64,000 nt of DNA from Raphanus sativus (Eukaryota; Streptophyta; Magnoliopsida; Brassicales; Brassicaceae), in contig NC_079517.1 of assembly GCF_000801105.2 (NCBI RefSeq), forward strand, positions 11,098,001 to 11,162,000, read 5' to 3'. The first letter of the stretch is position 1. Every line of letters starts with the position of its first letter. The notes below the pieces were generated by a model that had not been told where the DNA came from, made no database searches, and saw only the letters and a list, made by a program, of their open reading frames with translations. The position numbers were made by a program, and so were the translations under genes. Shown piece by piece: positions 1-10,338 of the stretch.

Positions 1-986
1 TCTCCATTTTTTGTAAATTTTTATATTTAATGAAAAATTATATAATATGAGAATACAAAATATCCTAAACTGGGTTCTAATATTCTTTGAGATATTTCTC
101 AAAGTGAAATAAGTGTTAATGTTCAACTTTTATCATATGTATTGCAATATTATAAAATTTATGTTATTTTTTAAAGGAAATTAAAATACAATTAAGAATC
201 AATCAAATGAATTATCAGTGGAATGCAAACCATCTAAAATGTGGTTATTCAAAAAAAAAATTTGAAACTAATGGTTATTCAAAGTTGATCAATGGTTTTG
301 CGAGAAATTTTTTTTCCGTCTAAAACAGATGAAGCTTTAGTAACATATATTTTGATTATATATTAAAAGTAGCAATAAAATTGTAGTTATATTTATGGGG
401 CATTATTTTTTGGATTTGCTTTAGGCGCCATATTAATCCGGACCGGTCCTGCTCTCAAGTAAGAGGAACTTAGATGTGATAGAGGTCGGTAGTAGGTGGA
501 AAAGGGAGATAAAGTTAAAGGGTGGTGACGACCTTCAAGGGGATACAGGTGCCGGAGTCGTCGAAGAGGCAACATCCAGTGGCTCCGGTGGAGGGTCCGG
601 TGGGTCAGGAAGTTCTGGCGGTTGAGAAAGGTGGGGTAGCTCCGGAGAAAACAGATTTGGAGACTTGAACCAGTAGTAGCAATATTACCTGAAACACGTG
701 GGAACATGATAATTAGTTTCACAGCAGACCAACTTATTGGTAGTGCACACGTCTTTGGTGTTGACCAATGATAAAGACAACGACAGACAAGGATTTTTCA
801 TCATACAAATCCTTTCCTTTCCTTGTCTTTTATTTTTTCTTTTAATTTAAATCATCTATTTCTTCTTATAATTTTCTCTTTTTCCAGAGATCCATAAAGA
901 TTCAACTCTTATTGCTTAATCCGACAAGAAACCGCAATATCAGTTTTCTTATACAAATTTTTTGTGTTTCTTTCGTGATCTCTTTA
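1..986. other. Intergenic region upstream of kinase pseudogene
   Basis: AT-rich sequence without a convincing gene. About 420-670 is less AT-rich, and its minus strand can be read as a short proline-rich peptide with PPDPPPEP-like runs. It has no start, domain or continuation that I can name, so it is treated as possible remnant coding sequence. The last ~200 bases (CT-rich, 820-890) look like the promoter and 5' leader of the kinase that follows. Confidence 0.4.
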
Positions 987-2821
987 ATGGTTAATTGCTT
1001 GGATTCTCCTGCTGCTGCAAGAGTAGATAACAGAGAAAACATTTTTGGAGGTACGTATCTTTTTGGAGGTACGTATCTAAAAAAACAAATATTCGGTATC
1101 TAAATCTACATGAATATTGAAACTATGATGTGTATTTGATCCTAGGTTTTTTAATTTCACTTGTAGCGATGGTTAGCTTATAATGAAATGAAATGCTCTG
1201 TTCTTATTCATTAAAGCTTAGCATTTTCATTTAGTTCTTAACTAAAGTTTCATCTAACTTAAGATTTTGATCTTTGTGATAATAAGGTCATCCAAAATTT
1301 CCCCCAAAGTGGGTCAGCCATCCAAACTCTCAAGCCTAATAATACCCTCTCCCAGCGATAGAAGCTTCACTAGTTCATGGTCAGTTCAGACACCAAGAAG
1401 TGAAGGAGAACTCTTACCTTCTCCAACACTAAAGGCCTTTACCTTCACCGAGCTCAAAACCGCCACTAGTAACTTCAAAGCCAACAATCTTATTGGTGAA
1501 GGCGGTTTTGGTTATGTTTATAAAGGTTGGATTGGTGAACAGTCCTTGTCACCTTCGAAACCAGGGTCTGGTATGGTTGTTGCAGTCAAGAAACTAAAAT
1601 CAGAAGGATTTCAAGGCCACAAAGAATGGTTGGTAAGTTTATCATCCTTATTTCTTTATTAATAATGTGAATTAATAATTTACCAACCGATCCGTTTTAT
1701 AACTTTCAAAAATCCGATTTTTGTTTGTTCCATGACATTTTTCTAAACCGACATAGGATATCGTACCAAGAATTAAGTCATATTAGGAATAATAAGAAAC
1801 AAGATAGAATTCAAATAACATATAATAAAAGTGTTGGTGAATTTTCAGACTGAGGTTCATTATCTTGGGAGGCTTCATCATATGAATCTTGTGAAGCTAA
1901 TTGGATATTGTACCGAGGGAGAAAAGCGACTTTTGGTTTAAGAATACATGCCTAAAGGAAGCCTCGAGAATCATCTGTTTAGAAGTGAGTAGCTCCATTT
2001 GGATGGAGCTAGGGCTAGTTACTTTCAAGTTATGTTTATATTTGAAATATGATTTTTTTTCTTCTTCTCGGTGTTCTTGCTTGTGTCAGAAGGAGGCGCA
2101 GATCCAATTCCGTGGAAGACAAGGTTGAAAGTTGCCATTAGTGCAGCGAGAGGGCTTGCTTTCCTCCATGAAGCTAAAGTCATATACCGAGACTTCAAGG
2201 CCTCTAATATTCTTCTTGATGCGGTACACCACCTATATTATATCCTTCCTAAATCTCATGTTTGTACAAATTCAAAAGAATTTAATTACAATATTTATTG
2301 GAAATGTTTTTCCATTTGTTGAAATTAATTTGTACATGCAGGAGTTCAATGCAAAGCTATCTGATTTTGGATTGGCAAAGGCAGGACCAACAGGAGATAG
2401 AACACATGTGACAACTCAAGTGATGGGAACTCATGGCTACGCAGTTCCTGAATACGTAGCAACCGGCCGATTAACAGCCAAGAGTGATGTTTATAGCTTT
2501 GGAGTGGTGTTGCTCGAACTACTCTCGGGACGTCCAACGGTTGATAAATCGAAAGTAGGTGTAGAGCAGAATCTAGTAGAATGGGCAATACCTTATTTGG
2601 TAGACAGAAGAAAAGTGTTTAGAATAATGGACACGAAGCTTGGAGGACAGTACCGTCACAAAGGGGCTTGCGCAGCAGCCAACATTCGGTGCCTTAACAC
2701 AGAAGCTAAGCTGAGACCGGAGATGTCTGATGTCTTGTCTACTTTACAGCATCTTGAGACTTCTACTACGAAGATATCTACTCCAAACGCAGTTATGTCT
2801 CCTTCTCCTATGTCATATTAA
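987..2821 (+). pseudogene. Receptor-like cytoplasmic kinase VII (PBL2/PBL3/PBL18 clade), decayed
   Basis: Five exons can be followed: 987-1050 (or 1068), ~1287-1632, 1849-1984, 2093-2223 and 2342-2821. The family consists of N-myristoylated cytoplasmic Ser/Thr kinases of immune signalling. Visible motifs are the start MxNCLDS, the glycine loop GEGGFGYVYKG, VAVKKLK, the catalytic YRDFKASN and DFGLAK, then the conserved C-terminal lobe. Breaks: TAA at 1939-1941 where the family has Tyr in LLVYEYMPKG; codon 2 is GTT (Val), removing the myristoylated Gly; APE is changed to VPE; and two codons appear to be missing in AANI-RCLN near 2691. An 18-bp tandem duplication at 1043-1078 doubles the exon 1 donor. 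Exon 4 has a CAGAAG tandem acceptor, and both choices stay in frame. Position next to NPF2.13 fits At1g69790 (PBL18), but that assignment is inferred. Confidence 0.85.
1043..1078 (+). repeat. 18-bp tandem duplication containing a 5' splice site
   Basis: Two identical 18-bp copies (1043-1060 and 1061-1078), each holding GGAG|GTACGTATCT. They give two equal candidate donors, at 1051 and 1069, in the first exon of the kinase pseudogene. The duplication is in frame, adding six codons if the second donor is used. Confidence 0.9.
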
Positions 2822-4435
2822 GATAATCGAGATATCTGTGTTTTTTTCTTTTTTGACTAAAAGATACCTCTGTGTTTAAGGTGAGAAAGTAGGAGTATAT
2901 ACTATTTCAAAGTGTGTTACTGTGTTCAATAGTTTTGTACTTTCTTTCAAGTTCGTAAGTTTCTGGTTGGAAATGTAGACAGTGGACGTGTATATATTGG
3001 AAAATTGATAATAGTATTATATATATGATCATCAATGACCGTTTCTTGTCTGAAAAATGATTGAATCACATGAGTTTACAATATATAGCATAACTATGCT
3101 TAAAGGTAATTAGGAAGGTGAACTGTCAAATATTGAGATTTCTAATTTAGAAGAGGAAGTAATCAAAGAGATTTATAAGCGCTATCATCTACATTTTATG
3201 ACATGGTTTTCATATAATTAATTAGATATGATAGATCAAATCAAACATCTCAAACTGTGGGTTAGTTGTGTTAGAGGAGGCACATATTTTATCCGCAATT
3301 TTTTTCCTCGTTTAGTATGCAATGATTAGAGGGACGAATAACCAGGACGAATAGCCAAATTCAGATTTATCCGATTCTTTTCTTAGTCAAAAAAAATATT
3401 TTATTCGATACTGTCTAGTATAACCGTTGATATGATACATCGTATCAACAAAATTAAACAAACTCTTAAAAAATAATTTAACCGGACAGAAAATCCTATC
3501 TGACAAATATGACTATAAGACGAATCAATGATGAAGTCCATATCAAATTTTGGTTGGACGATGACAATACATTGATATCAGAATGATCTTGTTTTGTGTT
3601 TTTAAAAAGTTGAAGTGCTTTCTTTCACCATAACGGACTGCAGTCACTATCATTGCCTTTGCTATAAAAGTTCTTCTGATAAAGATATATCTCTTCATTG
3701 GTTAAAACTGTTATGAAAGAGATTCTTCCTGAAAAATTTACTCTATAATCCACTGAACAATTTGAGATAACCATCAAAACAAAAGTTGGAGCAAAACGAG
3801 TATATCTCCAATTACAAAAACGAGTATAACTTTTCATATCTCCATGATTCATAACTAAACGCGAAAATCATTTCTTCAATAATTAATTGGGGTTTCGACA
3901 GCGACCGGGAGATGTGGAGTATCCAAAACTTGGTGCCTTGGTGGGCAGTTAAATCAACCCTATCCAATGTGTTTCTAAATCCTCACTGCAGATAACATGT
4001 TTCTTTCTCCAGTTTCGCCCATCAATTACTAGTAATATAAATTTAAATGCTACCCAAATCATAAAATTAACGAAGACATTGTGAGTGAAAACTGGAAAGT
4101 ATAACAACTATCATTATTAAACAATTTACAAACATATCGTTAGTTAAAAGAGAAGATGATAAAGAATTTTTTCCAAAGTCGCATGTCTCTTGCCAGCTCT
4201 TTTGATAAATATCTGCATGAAAAGAACCACGAAAAACAACAAAATCTAGTACATAAGTCCTTAATTTTTTAGAGCATGTCAGTTCAAAATGAAATTACTA
4301 TGATGTGATCAGTGTATCTTATAATGTACAAAGTTGAAAACAATAAGAGTGATCAATGGGATGCAAATACGCTGGTTAACAGAATACAAGTCTCTGAATA
4401 GGTCTTTACTAATTTCTCTTAGGCTTATTAAGTTA
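2822..4435. other. Intergenic region, no gene seen
   Basis: The 3' flank of the kinase pseudogene followed by AT-rich sequence. Only short chance reading frames are present, and I see no repeat termini or RNA gene. Confidence 0.5.
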
Positions 4436-6739
4436 CTAGTGGTTGGCCTGCCCTACGGGCGGGGTGTATAATTTTATAAAATATTTTTATGAAGCTTTTT
4501 TAAATATATTTTAAGCTGAAAAATATTTTAAAACTTTATGAATTTTTTTTAATACATTCTAATTTTTTTTGATCAAAATACATTCTAAATTTAAAACAAT
4601 ATTATAAACAAACAAATAATAAACATAATATAATATTTGTATGTTGTACTTCATAAGTATATTTTCAATGATATTTTGATTAAACTTTAGCATTTTAGTG
4701 ATAATGATTTGTTAACAGTATAGCTTTTATAGAACTCTATTTAATAAAAAAATATTTTTTTGGAAATTTTCTCATGTTTCTTTAAATATTTTTATGAATT
4801 AATATTCTAGAAACTAATAAAGTATGATACTTCTAGCTACTTTTACTCTGGTTACGTACCACTTCAGATCAAATAATTTGGTCAAAAAAGCTAAAGTGTA
4901 CCAAACTGTAACTAAAAAAAAAACATAAATGTAATGTAAACATTAATCATCTGGTCAATAAGATAAATCAAAACGCATATAAATGTTCACTGGAATTCAT
5001 TTTTCTTTTCATCTGAATTAATAACTCTAATCTCCAATTTTTTTAGATGTTGGTTGTATTGAATGAAAACCTGTAATTCACATCTCATCAAACATTCCTT
5101 TTCTCAGTTTTTCATTATTATAACGATGTTAACATTGTTAAACATATATAAATTACATAATTAAATAGAATAAAATGATCTAAGATTATATAACATTTAT
5201 ATTACAAACCCCCAAAAAAACACCACAAAGTATGATTTATTCAATAATCTCTGTACTCCAAACATAAATCTCCTTTCTGTAATTTCAGGAGCAACATATT
5301 AAACACTTTTGAATATGAAAACAAAATTTTCAATTAAAATAACATACCTTGGCAATATAGCAGTGTAGGAAGGAAACAATTATGTAAACTAAAATACATA
5401 GACCAATAATTTCAAAGATTGAAAAAGTCCGACCTGGGTTTCTGAACAATCCCCGGGAAAACAGATTAACATTCCTCATTGGATTTCTCACAATGACGAG
5501 AAGAAATGTTAATTTCTCCGAACTCAAATACCCATTATCTTTACTTAGAAAATCAGCATAAAATAATCACCATTGCAGAGGAAAAGTTGGTTTCATTTTT
5601 GAGGTTAGAATATAATCAAAACCTTCAATTTTTTCTTTGTTCTTCTCTGCTATGACTCCCAGCCTGAGCTAAGAACCAAACTCTGGTTTTGACTTATCTG
5701 ACAGTGTGTGTTCACATACATATATGCCGTGGATGAGCTGCACATATCATAGTGAGTTGCACAATAAGATTTTTTTAGGGATGTTTGTTATGCTTAAAAG
5801 TTAGAAAACAGAGAAATATAGAATCACTCACTGATTCGGTTTGGGGTCTTTGATTTGTAACGTTAACGCTTGTCACCGCATATCTATAGAAAACATTGTC
5901 ATGTAAGGGAGCTTGTGAAAAGCTTTCAGGGATTTTTGAAAGGTTAAAGTTAAAAAGACACTCACTATTGTTATATCGTCTAGAAATAATGGTAAAACTT
6001 CTCAACGGTAATGTTCTTTTTTGTTCCTGCTCGTAGGTAGAATCATTAAGTATCATGTAGAAAGAACATAGGCCATAAAGAAATTTAATAGTTCAAATTC
6101 AGAAGAAACCTCATACTGCATCAGCTGGTTTGGTTCTTTTCATAGTTTTCACCATGAATTTTTTATAAGCATCATTCATAAGCTTTGCATTTTTGCACAA
6201 AGTTTTAAAACTTTTGAATCAGACCATGTGACAAAAGCTGAATGTGAATCTAAGATGAGGACCAAGATGAAAAACATTACCTAGATATTTTAAGATTGAA
6301 GATCTCATTGGCGGTTTTCACCTTTGATGTAAACTCCATGGACAAAGCATAAACTATATCTAAATCATGTATTTTTCAAACGTCGTTAACCTCCAAAAAC
6401 TTGTAAATCATTTTGAACCAGCGCCATGGTCAGCTTTGAAAATTAACAAAAGTTGAACTTTTCTTTTAGTATTCTTCCATTCAATGAATGAATTATATCG
6501 AGCTAGAAGAGAAACATTATATATTCCTACCAAATTTTGAGATAACCAAGATTATCCTTGTAATGTTCCAAGTGCTGTGAAGGGTTTGCTGGTATATCCT
6601 AACAGTTCCGAGCATTCTTGCCGTGGAGAAAAAGCCTCATGCATCCATTTCATATACTTGAAGGAAACTCACTCTTAAAAATTGGAAAAGAAGACGAAGT
6701 CTAGGAATTTTATAATCAAGAAATATCAAAAGAACTCAC

Positions 6740-7056
6740 TTGATCCATGGCAAGAGATGGTCCTCACTCATCACCATCGTATCATCGTTATTCTGAATCA
6801 ACTTCCTAAGGATCATAAAATTAATGATTGATTCTGAAGAAACAAAGAGAATAGTTGTGGAAAGTTGAAAGCTTTACCTCTGTTTCTCCTTGAAGATCAA
6901 CTCGTACCCAATTTCCTGCTTTAACTCAAAGAAATCTGCTTTGGGATCTGAGATATTGACCCTCGTAGCCGCCATAGGTGTCGTTCTTTCTGCTTTGCTA
7001 GACTTATGAGACAATTGTGGAATTGGAGAAACGTTACGATGGTGATTGCTCGGCAT
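6740..7056 (-). pseudogene. Possible captured gene fragment (two exon-like blocks), unidentified
   Basis: On the minus strand an ATG at 7056 opens a frame to 6878 that ends at AG|GTAAAG. A second block, 6805-6740, begins after CCTTAG and continues in the same phase to AA|GTGAGT. The joined peptide of about 81 residues has FFELKQEIGYELIF and MSEDHLLPWIK, with no domain I recognise. Another open stretch upstream (7272-7078) follows a TATAAATT-like sequence. All of this lies inside the Helitron-type composite, so gene capture is a reasonable inference. Later blocks contain stops, which suggests decay. Confidence 0.3.
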
Positions 7057-8516
7057 TGGAGAACGTTACAATGGAAGTTAGTGAGAATTAGGAAAGTCAT
7101 TGATGGGCTTAGCTAAGGTTTCAATGAGCAACAGATGAATTGCAGAGCCCACATTGCCTTTATACAGAATTAAACAACGCTCTTTTGTGTGATGATGTTC
7201 GGGTTCTTCACGTGCTGATGCTTGGTAGAGATGGTTTAGGCTATAATATATCCGAACGGTGCATGTCCTCATCGTCTCTAAACACTAATTTATAGTTAAG
7301 CCTGAAGCTGTTACAGATGTTGTTCGTGATTCTGAATAAATGAGATGGAGTGGAAGGAAAAGAGGGGTTGAGCTTAATGATATTAAAGCAAGAGTTTAAG
7401 ACAGGAAAAACGTTACAGGAAAGCTCGACGGCGAGAATGGCTTTTTAAAATAATATTTTTCAATAAACTAATTTTTTATTTTTTTTTCAAAATTTGTTTT
7501 ATCATCTAAGAATAAATAATTTCAATCATTATATATTTTAACACATCTTATTATAGATAATAATTATTCATTAAAATATTTGAAATAATTATTCTACAAA
7601 TATATTTGATTAGGATTTGAAGAAACAAAATTACTTTAAAACACTCTCTCACAATTTTCTTTTCTTATGTTTAAGATTTTATTTTAGTAAGAGACAATTA
7701 CTATCAAATAATTACTATCAAAATATTTTACAATATATTTTCTTTAGAAATTTAGAAAAACATAATTAGTTTAAATAAATTATTTGACAAATATTTTTTT
7801 CTTTAAAATTTTTAAAACAAAAAGTATAGAAAAATACCATTAAATAATTCTAAAACTACCTTTTAAAACAATTCCTTTTATTATCTTGTTATATATTTTA
7901 TTAATCATGAGATATTTTGACACATGTAAAAATTTTAAAATGAAAATTAATACCAAATGATCTTTTACAATTATCTTTTTTTGTTTTTGGATTTTAGAAA
8001 AGGAAAATTAGTATAAAATAAGTTATTAAAAAATATTTCTTTAGGATTTTGAAAAAGGAAAATTTCTAGAAAATTACTATTAAATAACTTTGGAAAAATA
8101 AAATTTACTATTAAATAGTTTTGAAAACGATTTTTCAAAATTCGTTTTTATTTATTTTATTAGTATTTATATATTTAATTATGAGATATTCTAATACATG
8201 TCACAATATTAAAATAAAATTACTATCAATTAATATTCTGAAATTATATTTTATTTAAGATTTTAAAATGGAAATTACTATATATTTAATTTATAACAAA
8301 AATCGTTTTTATTATCTTTGTATATTTATTTTTAATTTTGAGATAGTTTAATAAATATCACATGTCGCGATCATGTTAATTAGTAACTTTGAAGAACCAA
8401 ATTTTATATAATATGATTCATTGTAACAAATTAAATTACAATTTCAGTTAGAAAATAATAATTAGGACAAACACACATAAGCATATATTCACAACTAAAC
8501 GTATTGAAGTAGAAAC

Positions 8517-8766
8517 TTTACGTTGACATGAACTTATTATCTAAAACAACATTATATTAAGCAGCATGGCAATAATTATATGTATGTACAAACGCATAAT
8601 CATAATAGTGGCCATGACATACGTAAGACAATAATGAAAAGCGGAAAATTTACGTTGACATGAACTTACACTACCTAGAACAATATTATATTAGTAAACA
8701 GCATGATAATAATCATATGTGTGCACAAACGCCTAATCATATTGGTGGCCATAACATACGCAAGCA
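8517..8766. repeat. Imperfect tandem duplication, ~130-bp period
   Basis: Two similar copies (about 8517-8632 and 8649-8766) share TTTACGTTGACATGAACTTA, CATATG-like and GTGGCCATRACATACG blocks in the same order. The copies differ at scattered positions. They lie between the two Helitron 5'-like ends at 8416 and 9450. Confidence 0.7.
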
Positions 8767-9615
8767 GATTTTAACTTAAGCAGCATGACAATAATGACAA
8801 AAGAAATCAATGCTTGAACGGCTGAACCTCACCTTATATCTCTTCTTGAATCAATAGTTATGTTTGGTAATCAAATATGAGAAGTGAAAAATTTAAGTGA
8901 GTTTAGTTCTATATATGTAGATGTGAATAATCCTAGTTCCTTTAGTTTATCATTTGAATAAAGAAAAATTAACATTATACTTTTTTCATCTTTTTGGTCT
9001 AAGTTTTAGAAAAAAAAATAATTACTATTAAATATTTCTTGATATATATATTTTTAATTTCTTTACAGTAATATTTTCTTCATGATTTTAGTAAAGGAAA
9101 ATTAGTATTTAATGATATATGAATTTGTAAAAATGAAAATTACTATTTTTTAATATTTAATAATATAAAATTTTCTAAAAACAAAGATTACTATTTTTAA
9201 ATTGTGTTAATATGTGAATAGTTGTATTTTTTATGTTTTTGATATTTTTGATTAGGATTTGAATAAATTAAAATTAAATAGTTAAAAATATATATACTAA
9301 TAAAATAAATAAAAAACGAATTTTGAATTATAAAAAAGGAAAATTACCATTATAGTTTAAAACACATGTCACAATCTTAAAAAATTTAGTGACACGTGTC
9401 GCGATCATGTTAATTAGTAACTTTGAGGAACCAAGCTTTATGTAATAAGATATATGTTATTTATGATTTTTTTCAATGATGTAGGCTTTAACTGAAACTT
9501 TGAAAATTATGAGTTTAAATTTAAATTTATATAGTTATAATTGTTTGAAAATCTTTTATTTTTAAATTTATTATTATTTTGTTATTTATTTGTTACTTTT
9601 AGAAAATAATATTAT

Positions 9616-10038
9616 AGATTATGTTAACTTATATATAGTATTTATATTTTATAAATTTACCTGATTTGATATCAAATTATATTTTAGTTTATATTAAACG
9701 ATTTTCTTGTAATATGTACAATTTTAGAAATAACAAATTAAAAATATGATTTGAATTAAGAATTTGTGAGAAGTCACCTTGTAACTTGTTTTGTTGTTGA
9801 TGACCAAGAAGTTCTTTATCATGTAGATTATGTTAACTTATATATAGTATTTATATTTTTATAAATTTACCTGATTTGATATCAAATTATATTTTATTTA
9901 TATTAAAACGATTTTCTTGTAATATGTACAATTTTAGAAATAACAAATTAAAAATATGATTTGAATTAAGAATTTGTGAGAAGTCACCTTGTAACTTGTT
10001 TTGTTGTTGATGACCAAGAAGTTCTTTATCATGTATAT
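9616..10038. repeat. ~213-bp tandem duplication inside Helitron copy H1
   Basis: The block from GATTATGTTAACTTATATA through TTCTTTATCATGTA occurs twice in a row with very few differences. The sister copy at ~17514-17722 has it once, so the duplication is specific to H1. Confidence 0.85.
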
Positions 10039-10185
10039 TACATCAGTCTTTAAATCTCCTTTCATACTATTCAATTAGTTGGTATGAAAACGTGGATTGT
10101 TCCTCTCTGTAAAAATTTGTGTCAAACAATATACACTGCTTATAAAGTTTTGGATTGATAATTTATAAATAAAATTCTTTATACC

Positions 10186-10338
10186 TTATTTGTAATAAAA
10201 AGGTGATTGTATCCAAAGGTTGATGATCTTAGAAAAACTTTTGTTACATCCTTCCCAAAAATAAACCACTCTAGCAAGAACTTCATTATTAGTAAAACTT
10301 TTTCTAAGATCATCAAAAATCAACAAAGAAGCAACCAT
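10186..10338 (-). pseudogene. RPA1-like (OB-fold) first-exon remnant in Helitron H1
   Basis: On the minus strand a 50-codon frame starts at ATG 10338 and ends at TAA 10186. Its motifs DDLR, LARVVYFWE and CN fit the start of plant RPA70-like proteins (DLK...V..R.LRFWEARN). Such OB-fold genes are known cargo of plant Helitrons. A TATAAATA lies about 80-90 bases upstream of the ATG, so the arrangement looks like promoter, leader and first exon. The sister copy in H3 (about 17872-18024) has AGG in place of this ATG. A third, more diverged copy is at ~14450-14720. The RPA assignment rests on a short motif and is tentative. Confidence 0.4.

Larger units (their letters stand above)
4436..9450 (-). 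mobile_element. Helitron-type composite, minus orientation (3' end at 4436)
   Basis: Read on the minus strand, the 3' end has the hairpin GCCC-GTA-GGGC followed by CCAACCACTAG and then T, the CTAG^T end expected of Helitrons. Two 5'-like ends of one subfamily lie upstream on that strand: TC at 8416 (followed by ATATTATATAAAATTTGG) and TC at 9450 (followed by TTATTACATAAAGCTTGG). Both share GTTACTAATTAACATGATCGCGAC just inside. At least two elements are therefore nested or joined here, and which 5' end pairs with 4436 is uncertain. The 9450 end sits at an A|T within sequence that is uninterrupted at about 17345 in a related copy. About 5200-7430 is less AT-rich than the rest and may be captured host DNA. 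No Rep/helicase coding was recognised. Confidence 0.6.

Noticed and set aside
393..722. 109-codon minus-strand frame
   Set aside because: No start context or domain. A different frame gives a Pro-rich peptide, so this one is most likely chance or old remnant DNA.
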